Source: Ignelater luminosus (lineage: Eukaryota; Arthropoda; Insecta; Coleoptera; Elateridae). From it: 64,000 nucleotides of DNA. The notes beneath the pieces were generated by a model. That model was not told the origin of the DNA, made no database searches, and saw only the letters and a list, made by a program, of their open reading frames with translations. The translations under genes were made by a program, and so were the position numbers. Location of the stretch: contig VTPC01090600.1 of NCBI GenBank assembly GCA_011009095.1, positions 207,657 to 271,656 on the forward strand. The letters are read 5' to 3'. Below, one piece after another: positions 1 to 11,982 of the stretch; position 1 is the first letter of the stretch, and each line of letters starts with the position of its first letter.

Positions 1-1778
1 TGAGAAAACCAACAACCCAATTACATTCTTTAAAAAAAACCAACAAAATTGTGCCCGCCAAGTTTTTACCTTTTGTGAACGAAATGGATACAACTGTTCA
101 CGTGTTTACACCTAGGACACGTAAAATACGATAAATACTTGTTGTTGGACTGGATCTAAGATACTTAATCTTTTTGTGTGCTGTATTTCTAGGTAAAAAC
201 TATATAATAGCTAATGAGTAATAGATTTCCAGCAAGGTAGGACTTCATCCGTATCATTTGCAGCAGGTAGAAACCTCAAGATTACAAAATTATGCCAAAA
301 GAATAAACTTTACAGATTAATTTCTGCAGAATTTTATTAACTGTCGTTACTTTTAGATTTGCGATGTGGGAGTAGTTGCTTGGCTATGTGGTTCTCTTCT
401 TTTTGTAAAGACACGTAGAAAACATAGTTTAGGACATGTCCACTGCCAACAAAAAACTACTGCCTCTGCAGGTTTTATTGTCTGCCATGGCAGTTTTAAA
501 AATAATGGGCAACACGCAAAATAATTATTCTAAATGCAGCAAATAGTAATGTTTTTTGTTTTACTTTCTTCTAGTTTACGGTTGATTGATGTTTTTGCTA
601 CATTCCTTTATGAAAAATAATTGCAGATTGAATGGATTTTCCTATATCCAAAATAGATCTCTAAGTAGCAATTTCAATTTAAAATCTAAAACGTAGATTA
701 TATTGAACAAAGCAGCCTAGGGGCTCGTGGATAATGTATAATAACGCAATACATATCCACGAGTATGAATAATAATGTAAATAAAGAGCTAAAAGGTGTA
801 GGGGAAAGAGGGGCTGGAACAAAAGCTCCTTTGTTAACAATGTTGCAAACTATAACAATAAATTGAATTACATAACAGTCTTCTTATGAAACATAATTTC
901 AAGGCGCGTTTCAAGGTTTTTGTCAATATATCTCCTCCCATAATGCGACATACAATTTAACCAAAGATTATAGAGTTAGTAAGATTGGAAACTCACATAT
1001 GACCCGTACAGTGAAAAGCGACCAGGATTTTGTGATACAGTACCGTTCTGAAACGCAAAGATGACGCTGGCGTACGACATGTTTTATAAGTTGACACACA
1101 GATGTCGCAATAACAAAACATGGTGCATAAAAAGAAACTTGAATTTTTAAAAGAAATGTTATTATAAACAGTGGGTCGTATTATGAACGTTTTATTAAAT
1201 ATAAAAAACGTTTTAATAGATGCCTATTAAAAAACATAATATTACAAAATTTTTTAGCTTAAGATAAAGATTGCTAATGCTTGCCATAAAAATGGTAGAT
1301 GTTTTTTAAATTTACGGTTTACTATATCGTTCATAATACCACTCAATGATTTATTAACAAAAAGTTATGTAATACATTGGAAAGATGAAATATAAAAAAA
1401 GGAACTGCAATTTTTAAAAATAAATTTTAGTAATAAAGGTTATGTACATTGTACAATGTTCTTTATTTCCTTTATCAAAATCTTCCACCAGCAAGCATTT
1501 TGTTAATTACAATTGTCAAAGTGTATACTTTTCATAGATTTGTTTTAATACAACAATGAGACCAAAAATGATCTTTATCAAAGTCACGTCTAAATTACCG
1601 TCAATATTTCAAAATAAAAAATACACAATAACACTAAAATGAGAACGTTCCATACATTGAATAAATTACAGTAGGTAAAGTAGTCAACTTTAATAAATGT
1701 TAAATAACTACTTGTTGCCGTTCTGAGAGTACAGATGGCACTCCTCTAGCTTGTAGGCCCCCGTTTTCAATCTTACTA
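1..1778. other. AT-rich non-coding interval
   Basis: No reading frame here looks like a gene on either strand. Apart from the hairpin at 724-763 I see only AT-rich unique-looking sequence with scattered short A/T runs. There is no recognisable transposon terminus, RNA gene or splice-bounded exon. Confidence 0.6.
724..763. repeat. Long-armed perfect-core hairpin
   Basis: The left arm starts CTCGTGGATA and the right arm ends TATCCACGAG. Pairing continues inward through ATGTAT/ATACAT with a single bulged base, giving about 15 paired bases around a 9-base loop. Arms this long are not expected by chance in 64 kb. I see no open frame or transposon terminus attached, so its role is unknown. It may be the core of a small palindromic repeat or a cruciform-forming site. 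Confidence 0.6.
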
Positions 1779-2015
1779 GACCTCGCGCGGTCTTAGAACT
1801 GCATATAAACGTCATGCGCAGTTTACGAAAATAGGTCGGACTAGTCCAAGTTCACTTACACAGGGGAGTAATGATCGATATCGGAAATCGAACATAACCT
1901 AGCTTCCGTTTGTACTTTCTAAAACTGCCATGCTACGCCACTCTGATTTTAATGACGTCATACTTTGCGCATTTTCGTTTATGACGTACGAGTAGTTCTA
2001 AGACCGCGTGAAGTC
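1779..2015. mobile_element. MITE-like element, TA-flanked, about 237 bp
   Basis: The ends are inverted repeats of about 22 bp with two mismatches. The left end reads GACCTCGCGCGGTCTTAG and the right end is its complement with T and A variants. Both ends are flanked directly by TA, the target duplication typical of Tc1/mariner-type elements. The interior has no open frame and contains a perfect TGACGTCA palindrome near 1952. Size, lack of coding capacity and TIR plus TA fit a non-autonomous DNA transposon. The superfamily call rests only on the TA dinucleotide. Confidence 0.6.
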
Positions 2016-2130
2016 TAACTCTACAAGAAACCAAATAAAGTTGGCCGGTCAGCTGCGCGTTTGAGGAAGAGAGAGAACACTACTGAAGCCGAGCTGCAAG
2101 TGCGGTCCCCACCACAGATCGCTGTTATGT

Positions 2131-2729
2131 CAGTGCGCAACCAATTCAATAATATTTGAATTTAACCTTAGGATTTTATCAGTACCTAAAGGGTACACTG
2201 TAAAGGTATGTTGATATCTGTATCTGAGATTTTGGTATCAAACTAAATATGTCACCCAACTACCTTTCCAACATTCTGATAATATTAAAAAGCTGTTCCA
2301 ATTAAATAATTAGAATTTTTATGAACTAGTATTAATTGTAATAATATCAGATTTTGATAAATAAAAGAAATTAGCAAAAAGGCTCACGTTGGTGGGACAA
2401 ACATTTATTTCAAAAGTAATTTTATGGAACTAGAAGAACTTTGGGTCAGTTGAAGAATTCTACGTGCATATGAATGATCGATTACGAATACTTGGCTTCA
2501 TTAATTGAGTCAAAAGTCACAACTTTAAATAGCGGAGGAGCGTGCGGCGCACTAAAACAACTTAAGGCAAGTCCAGAACAAGCAACTCGCTAGAAAATAC
2601 CCAAGGCTGCCTCTTGCCAACTTGCTTTGCCAACCATACCTAACAAAGTTTAAATTGTTATTTTAATTTTTTTCTGACCGCGCAGGGGCCCCTTGATTGA
2701 ACGGGGGACCATGCTTAAATCCGTCCCTG
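2131..2729. mobile_element. Possible hAT-type element or fragment
   Basis: Read on the minus strand, the sequence from 2729 begins CAGGGACGGATTTAAGC, which has the CAGGG(N)CGGAT look of many insect hAT termini. GTTATGT follows this terminus at 2730-2736. The same heptamer lies immediately before CAGTGCGC at 2124-2130, so 2131-2729 may be one element with a target duplication of 7 rather than the usual 8 bp. The two ends match poorly beyond CAG-G, so the left end is uncertain. No coding frame is visible inside. The right terminus is the better supported part. Confidence 0.35.
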
Positions 2730-2737
2730 GTTATGTG

Positions 2738-4130
2738 CCCAAAATCACCACACTAAAGGCAACAAACTCAATCAAATCTAAAGTAATAATTCTCGTAGGT
2801 ACTAACTGATCGACGAGAATAAATCAAATATAAAAATGTAATTGCTAGGTGTTCCAATTTGTTACAAGAAATCTCCACCACAAATGGTATGTTTACCAAA
2901 AAGTAACAAAAATTTTAAGAAATAAGATTTTATCAAAATTTATTCAAACAAGATTGTAATCAGATAGATAACTGATACTGTCTAGAATTGTTTGTTTCTT
3001 CATTCATTCAAATAGTAAATACAAAGTTAGTAGTTGTACAAGCTGAGCTTTTTGTTTAAGTTTAGGCTGCCAATGCAGGTAACATACACAAATGCTTGTT
3101 GACATTATGTTAGCTGGCTTTTGTCAAATGACAAAACTTTAGTCATTTGATTTGTTACTTGACAAAAGTTAACAAACAGATAGGTCAACCAGAAGATTGA
3201 GTCAGGTAGCTATTTTTTTTATCAATATCCAAAACATTAAAACGCTATTATCCAAGATGATCTGAAGTGTCAGATATTCAACAACTTTGCGTTTGAAAAA
3301 TGAAAAGAGAAGTAAAGAAAAAGCAGTATCACTTGGTGTCAGTTAAAGCTAGGTGTGTCTCTTCAGCTTTATTCTTGTTATAATGAAGGATAGGTTTACA
3401 ATAAATTTATCTGTTACATCTATCTGTTGATACCACTCTCACTTATGCCCAAAGCTTCCAACTAGAGCTTATTTTGGTAAGTATCGTAGTGTTAATTGTA
3501 ACAACCTGGAAAGCTTGTTATAGAAAGTTGTAAAAAAGTATAACTATGTAATGACGTATATTAAATCGACTTTATCCAGTAGCAAATAAAGATATAAACT
3601 AACTTATAGTTGACCACCCAGTCAGCAGTATTAAAACAAAAATTTTTGGACTTGAAAGAGTCGCTACAGCAAGGAAAGGTACACTTCCTTAGGGTGAGAT
3701 ATTTCTTTGAGGTATACTGGCATACACCTAAGCGAATGATTTTGATTTTTAGCCACTTGATATGGGTAAGTTTATACATACATATGTACATGTGTATACG
3801 TTTAGTTTGCTAGGGTACATTACATGCTAGTGCAAATATGCTTTGAAGACAAGTTTTAGTCTAGATGAACTGGACAACTGCGTCAACCTAGATATTTGTT
3901 TCAATGAACGCGCAAAATGGCAGAAAAAGTTATCGAACAGTGAATTTTGCTTTTTCCATAAAAAATGCCGTTTTCAAGATTATAAGAAACTAACAAAGTA
4001 ATTCGTTAGACTAAGTGGGAAGTTTGTGCTTCATATTCCATTAAACATGAGGTAATGTAGAAGTTTAATATAACTAAGAGATGTAGGTAGCCACTTTCAA
4101 CTATTAGACACAAATACAGTATTATAAACA
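2738..4130. other. AT-rich non-coding interval
   Basis: No gene is recognised. Two overlapping frames of 67 and 76 codons on opposite strands near 3561-3813 have no family resemblance and overlap each other, as chance frames do in AT-rich DNA. A small inverted repeat (TCAAATGAC/GTCATTTGA) lies near 3123-3150. Confidence 0.55.
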
Positions 4131-4157
4131 TAATAATAATAATAATAATAATAATAA
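4131..4157. repeat. (TAA)n microsatellite, 9 units
   Basis: Nine uninterrupted TAA units are visible. This is an ordinary simple-sequence repeat of the kind common in AT-rich insect DNA, and it could be length-polymorphic. Confidence 0.95.
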
Positions 4158-6934
4158 AGACGACTGTAGGGAACATAAAAGATTAACTTAACGAGAGATA
4201 CAAGAAACAGTTAACGCCCAGTAAATGTTGATTAAATTCGAATTAAATATAAACAGTAACGGAAAATTCAGTTTCTAAAGTAGTCAGAAGAGCAATAGAA
4301 ATTTAATAAATTCTAAAAGTAGAATAAACCGTGGTTTAAGAGCAACAAAGCTTTTTTCGTTGATACAACAATGATAAGAAATGATAAATAAAAGAGGAAA
4401 TAGTAAAATGGTGTCTAATATGTTATGTACAAGACTTTTCGTTCGTTACGTAATGGTTATATCAATAATTATTTAGTACACTGAAATAAAAGATAATCAT
4501 TTTAAATCGATTCTTCTTTATTCTTAATTAAAATAAAAGACTTTCAACACAGGTTCTAATTAAATAAGAAACAAATTAGTATTAACGCAGGCAGGAGACA
4601 CAACAGGTAATGACGAAACGCCAATTAATTACTCATTAAAGTTCCAAAGGTAGATCAAGTTATATCAATTTTGACCGATGAAGACAGATAGGCAACTAGA
4701 TTTTTCTTAATTAGTTTAAGGTCATTAGAAGTTATAATAAGTAACTTGACCTTTTGCAATTCTAAAATTTGTGTCATCTAAAATTTGTTAACAATCATAA
4801 AGACAATTAAATTAAATCGATGAAAGTTGTTTAGGCTTATCGAAAGAAACATTTTTCTTTCTAAAATGGTAAAATAAACAAAAGCACATCAAAATAACAT
4901 TTAAAACTGAGTAAGTAAAATTACTTTTTTTCCAAAAACACGTTATCAAGTTAATACTTCACTGTTACTATTTATTTGTGTGTATTTGCACAATTCTGTA
5001 CAAATTTGTCTCTTAAATCTAATTTTAATTACATAAACTACATTTGGAAATAAAAACAAACCAAATAAATACCACTTCCTATACCGCAATCCAAGTTCAA
5101 TTTCAAACAAATACGACTAACCCCGAAATCTATTTCCTTCTACAAAAAGTAAATTTGGTTGTAAGGTTTTGTGCCTGTGCTACAAAAGGCTTTCTCTTTT
5201 ATTATGTTTTCATTTTATTTCGTTTCAGTTATTATGTGGGGTCCGATTGCACGTTTGAGTGCGTTAAACGTGAGTGTGATATTTTATGTTTTTATCGTCC
5301 ACTAATATAGCTCTATACAATAACTGTCAAATGAATTCATAATAACAAAAACGAAAATAAAAGAAAATAATTATTTTCCTTTTTTCCTTTTATGTAGGTG
5401 CAACTAAGTATAAGCATGTGTCAGAGAATTCTTGCAGAAATCCCTTTTTCTAATGAACATCGTCAATCTTGTGGGATGACGTTCACTGTAGGCCAACCAG
5501 CCAAGGCGAGGAAAACTCAGCTGTGCCGGCTTGATAGCTTGATTTATTGACAGATGAAACCCTCATTGTTTGAAATAAGGAATCTCAAAAACCAGTAGTA
5601 AATTGAGAATGGATCTTTTAAAGGAAATTCGAGGACAGCGAAATGAAAGACTGAAACGAGAAATTTTAATTGAGGCAAACTGAAGTGCATTTAACGACGT
5701 TGATTATCAGCGGCACGCCCCGGCTTCGAAATTAATTTAAGCTTCTACAAGTTTCAGCCTACATCACTTCCGAAGCAATTAGTGTTAAATTATTGAATCT
5801 GAATGCAGATAAACTGTAATTTTGTCCTGAAGTTGTTTACTAAATCCTTTGATTATTCAATCCAAGCCGTTTGATGTATTGATTGCATTTAATAAGATGA
5901 ATCTGCGGCAATTTAGTTAAATCACTAAAATGTGGGTTCACCTCTTAATTGAGTGACTATAGAAATTCATTAAGAAGACGTATGTGCGTTTTAACCGCTA
6001 ACGATATCGATTATTAAAAGCCTACACAGATATTTATGAAAGAGGGTAGAACTAAAATGCTTTCGTACGAGAAAAAAAAACCGGTGCTCTTAAATATAGA
6101 ATCCTATTTTTTATACCGTATTCTACAGACCCCTGAGATTTCCTACATGAACGTATAAAATCAGCTCTATATCAATGGAGCTATAAAATATCTGATTGTT
6201 TTACGTGTGCTATTCCTTCCAACTCAATATGTGCCGAAGAAAACGTTCCGTTTTCTTTATGATAAATCAGAAGGCAACCGTGATGATAATTTTGACATAA
6301 TGACGTTCAGAAATATAGATAAACAGTGGTGATATAATAATAGAAAACTAGGATATTGTGTTGCACATTTCAAAAATAAAAACAGTTTCAACCATAATAA
6401 AGTTGTTAAAAAAAACTAGAAACTATGAAAAAAAGCAATATTTTAATGTAGTGTCTAACCAAGACATAAATCAAGCTTTCTGTTCAAAATGGGTTCCGTT
6501 ATTCGAGATACAATACATTCTCAAGCTCTTCGCAGTAAATTTCTTTGTGCTTTTCGCGACATGTATGGTGTTATTTTTTGACATGTCGGGCTAATATGAT
6601 CGTCGAAGGTTTTCGTAGTGGTCACATAAACGTGGGGATGTTTTTGTTAGATTTCGTAAAATAACAGAACTTCGAATTATGGGCTTACTTATACCCCACA
6701 GATCTAAAGTATTATCCAAGAAGAGTGGATGAACACTAGAATAAGAGTCTAGTGAACTTTCGTGATAAGAAATGATTTATAAACTTGAACTTGGATTAAA
6801 ATATAAAACGTACTTTGATCTTTATTCTTATCCAACTAATAAATAATTTATGCGTGCCTAAGTATACATTTATTAAATAGTGCAGGTTACCAGTTTTAAT
6901 TTCGTGTTAATGCATACATATACCATAGATTGAT
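4158..6934. other. Non-coding interval with one CNE-like block
   Basis: No convincing gene is present. Frames of 88 codons (5044-5310) and 78 codons (6358-6594) resemble nothing I know. About 5430-5960 is less AT-rich than its surroundings and contains several TAATTGA/TTAATTGAG homeodomain-type cores. This texture is often seen in conserved non-coding or enhancer DNA, but it is only suggestive without an alignment. Confidence 0.45.
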
Positions 6935-6942
6935 ATTATTAC

Positions 6943-7160
6943 CAAGGAGCGGTATCAAATAGTTGATGGTCCAGTAAAGTTGTCCGTATATCTGATCACG
7001 ATGCATTTAAACACGCTGAGTTTATCAATATTACTTAGGCGGACGACTAAACATGTGCAATTCGCGTAAGATAGTGATGTATTTTCTGCAAGATAAGCGC
7101 TGGCACGATCATGTCACCGATTCTTTACATGACGCATCAACTAACTGATACCGCTCCTTG
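6943..7160. mobile_element. hAT-type MITE, 218 bp, intact ends
   Basis: The terminal inverted repeats begin CAAGGAGCGGTATCA and run about 26 bp to TAGTTGATG, with two mismatches. They fit the hAT terminal rule YARNG. The octamer ATTATTAC lies directly outside both ends (6935-6942 and 7161-7168) and is a perfect 8-bp target site duplication, as hAT transposases make. The 218-bp interior has no open frame, so it must have been moved by a transposase supplied from elsewhere. The perfect duplication suggests fairly recent insertion. I cannot name the family. Confidence 0.88.
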
Positions 7161-7168
7161 ATTATTAC

Positions 7169-7584
7169 ACAATGTAAATAGTTAACAAGTTGTCTGATAA
7201 AATTTGAGGAGCAGACATCCAATAAGTATCTTGTCCATTTTTACAATTTTTGACAAAACGAGAAAAACTGCACCTCTTTAGTTATTAACCGTTAACAAAA
7301 ACTGAAGTAACTAAACTGAGGGAGGCATATGTGTAATTGTCTGGTATTATTAGGAAAAATAATTATAAAAGTTTTTAAGATCATTTTTGGAAAAACAGAT
7401 GGACAAAAGGTTGTCGAAGATCGACAAAATGCTTTTTGTTTGTCTCAGGCATGGAAATGAATGGAAATGTAGAGTACATCAACGTCATCAAAAAGAACGC
7501 AAACCTTTACTAGAACAACATCACAAATACTACAGGAAAAACGAAACCATAAACTTATAAACTCTATTAGATAAACACAAATTA
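7169..7584. other. Interval between MITE and DUF7869-like relic
   Basis: No gene is present. Three GACAAAA-type boxes occur (about 7252, 7393 and 7424). They resemble the GGGACAAAA boxes beyond the other end of the neighbouring relic gene. These may be part of the downstream end of the same element, but no terminal inverted repeat was found. Confidence 0.35.
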
Positions 7585-9425
7585 TTAACTTTTTATGCCC
7601 CCATCATTCTCGTTACATTCGCAAACATGCTCATAAACATCCTCATCGTCGTTCTCGGTTTGGGAGTTAGCATCTTCATGATTGTTTATATCAGGTGGAA
7701 ACACAGCAAGTAACCACTGAAGTTTTGGGTCCTCACGCCAATTTTCTGTTGTTAACTGAACAAGCAGTTTATGCAGACTTACTACCTTTTTATGTTTAAT
7801 TTCATGAACCAAATTTACTTCAGGAAACTTAATATTGTCTAGTTTTTGCCTTTCTTTAACAAGCTAACAAATTTTTGTCCTAGATCATCATTTCGGTAGA
7901 AAATCTCAGTCTTTACCACAACTGTTTTTTTTCTGGCCGTTTTATTATTGTTATTCTTTTGGCTTCAGAAATTCCTTGAATCTTATTCATAGAACGCAAA
8001 GCATCTTTAATATTGTAAATTTTCCAGTCAGTACCCAGTTTGCTTACTAAACCAATCTTTGAGTACAACTCGTAATATTTTCCTGGATTCTTTACTACAC
8101 TCTGAGATCTGATCAGCTTTTCAATCCTGCCAAACACCCTATCAGCAGGCATATATGAATGACCACTAACTGGAAAATACAATGTTATGTTCTTGATTAT
8201 GGGTGGTGCTTTGTTATGTAGCCACGTCATAAGCATGTGCACAATGTGACTATCCTTATTTCGTCCGGCACAACCATCGGCAAGAAATCGTATTGTCGAA
8301 ACATCTTCTGGAATATTTACGTGTCGTACAAAATCTAATAGTGCAGAGCCAATTCTAACACAACCTCGAGAGGCTTGATTTTTTGTCCACGTATAAAATA
8401 CTGGATGACGAGTTGTAACATCGGTTACGCAAAAAGCATAAAATGAGAGCTGCTGGGCATAGAAGACTTCACTGATAGGAACTCTACGCAGGCCTTGCAC
8501 TTGTTGAAAGTCAAAACAGAAAGTAATAGCATTTTCTGGATTTTCATTCAGAAACTTGTAAAACTGCTTGGCTCGTAGCTTGTGAACGCGTACGTTTGTT
8601 ACTAGTTTCTGTTGTTCAGTTTTATCTTTGCTTATAGATATCTAATTCTGATGTTTTTTGCAACAGACATCCGTAGCAGGGCTTCCAAATCCGATGTTAA
8701 AATCGTTGTTGAATAAGCAGCTAAAGAACTTGTAATTCACTTTATACTCTTTGGTTACACTATCATTATAAAGTTTGTGTAAAGTAGTAATATTCATTTC
8801 AGAAGATAAATAAATTCTTCGTGATTTGGCACGACCATAGTGACTTTCTTTGCCTTATAGAGTTGCAATAAACTTTCTAACCTCTCTTTTTGTCTACATA
8901 GTTTCTGGATTTGCTAGTCCCAGTTTGCATTTGCTTTGCAATTGTCTGGACCCTCTTTTGACTGATACTAAATATAGCTAGAAACATTTTTTGGTACACT
9001 TCTAGTCTACAATGTTTTGTACATAGACTGTATTCTAGGAAAAACTGGTGATGTTTTTGATTTTCGGTTTTCCTGCTCCGTTTTCGTCGTGGAATTTTCA
9101 TCGTAATACAGTGTGAAAGCAGAACATCTTGTTTTATTATGTTAGGATGTTTAAAAAACTTTTCCCGGCAAAATTAAATATCGTCTACTTTCAGCAAGTT
9201 ACACTTAAATCGATTAGTATCTTTATGTTTACACGGAACTTTAAACATCTCCAGATTTGAATCATGGATTCCATACCTAAACGTGAGTTCAAACTGCAGA
9301 GCATTTCTTAACCTATAAAACTTACGGTCTTACCTAATTTCTTTTTTTCGTTCCTTCGAAGTTGTATTGCGTTGCCTTTTACGACTACCACGATCTGAAT
9401 CACCAACTACGTGCTCACTATGCAT
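7585..9425 (-). pseudogene. DUF7869-like (RNase H-like?) repeated insect protein, decayed
   Basis: Joined translations resemble, from memory, a repeated uncharacterised insect family annotated as DUF7869. A possible first exon (9425 to about 9335) ends at a GTAAG donor, followed by a CTCTGCAG acceptor near 9292. Readable blocks in order are a basic/Cys-rich N-terminus, CRLEVYQKMFLAIF (about 9000), ESHYGRAKSRRIYL (about 8835), ITFCFDFQQ (about 8540), FLADGCAGRNKDSH (about 8285), FPVSGHSYMPADRVFGRIEK (about 8150) and WREDPKLQWL near the end, then an acidic tail. Spaced Asp in FDF, ADG and ADR, with a nearby Glu, suggest a DDE/RNase H-like nuclease or transposase; that is inference. In-frame stops near 9174, 8855 and 8642 and frameshifts near 8880, 7925 and 7850 show the copy is dead. 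The longest open piece is 195 codons (7913-8500). Confidence 0.75.
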
Positions 9426-9606
9426 TGCAGAAGATATTTACATACATATGTAATTACCTAAACAATAAATTTACCGCGTAATCAACACTACAACAGTCTT
9501 GACACAAATGAATATAACAGTACTAATATTAAGCATTTGCTACTATGCACTTATACGTAAATTTATGCAAGATAAAACTTGCAATATTTGGATGTAGGTT
9601 TCATAT

Positions 9607-9843
9607 GGGACAAAATACTAAACGGTTGTCAACTATGATGATGGACTAAATACGTTTTGTTAGGGCAAACGCGAGGGACAAAAAGCCATCTGAAAGTTCA
9701 GAAGGTTTTCTTAGTGCAGTTTATACGGGACAAAATATGTTTTGGAAGTCAAGATATGTCTAGCAAGATAGAGACGTAACCTAAAAACAGTTTTTACCGA
9801 AAAGTTCATTTTTTTTAGAAAATAGACAAAATGCCTTTTGGAA
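9607..9843. repeat. GGGACAAAA box cluster beyond the DUF7869-like gene start
   Basis: GGGACAAAATA occurs at 9607-9617 and 9727-9737, GGGACAAAAAG at 9675-9685, and a weaker GACAAAATG at 9835-9843. All are in the same orientation and lie 180-420 bp upstream of the relic's start codon. Clustered, same-direction short repeats just outside a transposase-like gene resemble the subterminal binding sites of DNA transposons. A promoter role or chance are alternatives. Confidence 0.45.
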
Positions 9844-11980
9844 GTCTGTTCCTCATTTATTGTCTTGTTCCAGTTTTAATTCATATATTCTTATTGAAAG
9901 TACGGAAACGTTTGAAATAGATATTCAATTTAATTATAGTTCACATTAACAATCACAATCATTGTTTACATAATCTGTACAGTAATTTGAAGATTTACAT
10001 TACGTAACCGTACGATTATATTTTTTTTTAAATGTCAAAAAGACTCGTGTATTTTCTAACATTAAGCTTGATCAAGTTACTTCAATATATTCAGTTACTT
10101 AAGTTATCATCTTTTTTAAATGCTAGTTTGCTCACAACAGAATGCACACACCGCGACTATATCGGACAAAAACCTTTCAGTCTCCTACTTGGCGTTCGTA
10201 GAGGTAAAACCTAGGTCACACTCTAGAAGAACAGTATATATACTCGATGAATGAACACCACGTCACAAAATAATATGAACCTAAGATGAAACTTAAGCCT
10301 ATGACACTCAGCCCATGATTATCAGGGAAATAGAAAAGAATAAGGGAGCGCTTCACGAAACATTTTGCGGGGATCTAGACTAAATGCTCCACATAACCGA
10401 ACAAAAACAGATCCGAAACAATAGCACACTAAACTGCTTAAGCTCCTGTACACGAAGCTTTATGATATTGAGAAATGCAGTGGCCATCTGGAGACCTGTC
10501 CCAGTCACAAAATATTTATAAAATTGTTACCCAGTGTCACAGAATTAAATTAATAAAACAAGTAAGAATTGGTTCGAGGTTTAAATTTGAGCTTTTAAAT
10601 GATTATGCTCATTTTCATTGAATACTACAAGTAGTTGAGTATTAGGACGAGTTTCATCACATTTTTGTCTGATATTCAACGATCAAAAGGTACCGTAACA
10701 AATTTGGCTTACCATGGCTTAAACATCTGTAACTTCACAACTAAAACCCAACAAAACCACAGCGCACGTCGTTTTCGGGTTCTTTGAGCTTGTACAGTTA
10801 TTGTTTGTTATCTGAAAAACGTTGAATGATTTCTGTTTATTTCAAACATTTTTATGTTCCACTAAGTCTTGTGTATTTCGGTACACGTGTGTGTCCAATA
10901 GACCCAAAGCAAAAACAGAACTAAAAGGAGAAGGATGAATTTAGTTAAAGCTAAACTCCAAAACAATGTAAAAAGCTGACGACCTTGTAAAGGTCAAAAT
11001 ACCATTCCAATAAACCCAAAAGGGACAGTTCTGCTCGATAAAGAACAAACGTCTTCACCCAGTTTAGAGACTAAACAGGATTAATGAAACGAGTTATCTT
11101 TAAACTTAAAAGTAGCGTAACAAGACGCAAAATTAGTGTTTTAAACTGCTATACTTATTAGTCTCCGAAGACCAAAAGCTAGGTAGGTAGTGGATAATTT
11201 TAATTGATTTAATTTGAATTACTGAATTCTTATGATTTTAAAACTAAACTGTTCGGCACACTTTTAATCCTTTCCAATATCCAATGGACTGACGAATCGA
11301 CTGCCTTAAAAGCTAAGATTGGTTTGTGGTCAGGCAGATTTGTCCTATTTATACCGTGTAAAAAACGCATCAAAGACGTCTATCAATTTTTGCCTAACAA
11401 TTAAACATCTTTATACTTACACAGTTTCAACAAAAACTGTTAAGACAAAATGTCTACTTCATATGCAACAACAAAAAGACTCGAAATATGAAATAAAGTT
11501 CAAAGAGAAGAATAATGTGGAAACAGTATGTAATATGACTTTTTGGAGTTTGAAAAAACCAAACCAGTTTGAAGCTATTTTACGATAGAAAATGTTTGTA
11601 CCGTTAGTTACGAAACTTGAGAGTAAAGTGTTTTATAGATCCACACACTTATTCTACTAATTATACTGCATCCATCAAGAAATACAGAGATGGCATGACT
11701 GTACGAAAATGAGAAAATAGGAAATTTATTTGTTTAAATTTGCAAAATATTAAAAACTTAGTTTTAAAATTGTCCCATAAATCTCTGGAAACAAAAACCT
11801 CTTTGTTGCTTATATCAAGATCAAAGTGGACAGTAATCAGTGCCTATAAATTAAGTATTTGATGTATCAAGATTATGCATATTTACTTTCTAATGTAAAA
11901 CCTAACTTGCTCTTATCCTGCGTCTTAAGAGGATTTTATACTATCCGGCAGAAGCACTTAAAGAGAATTTTACGACTATA
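9844..11980. other. AT-rich non-coding interval
   Basis: Nothing recognisable was found. Frames of 60 codons (10032-10214) and 89 codons (11319-11588) have no motif, no partner exon and no family resemblance. I treat them as chance frames. Confidence 0.55.
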
Positions 11981-11982
11981 TA

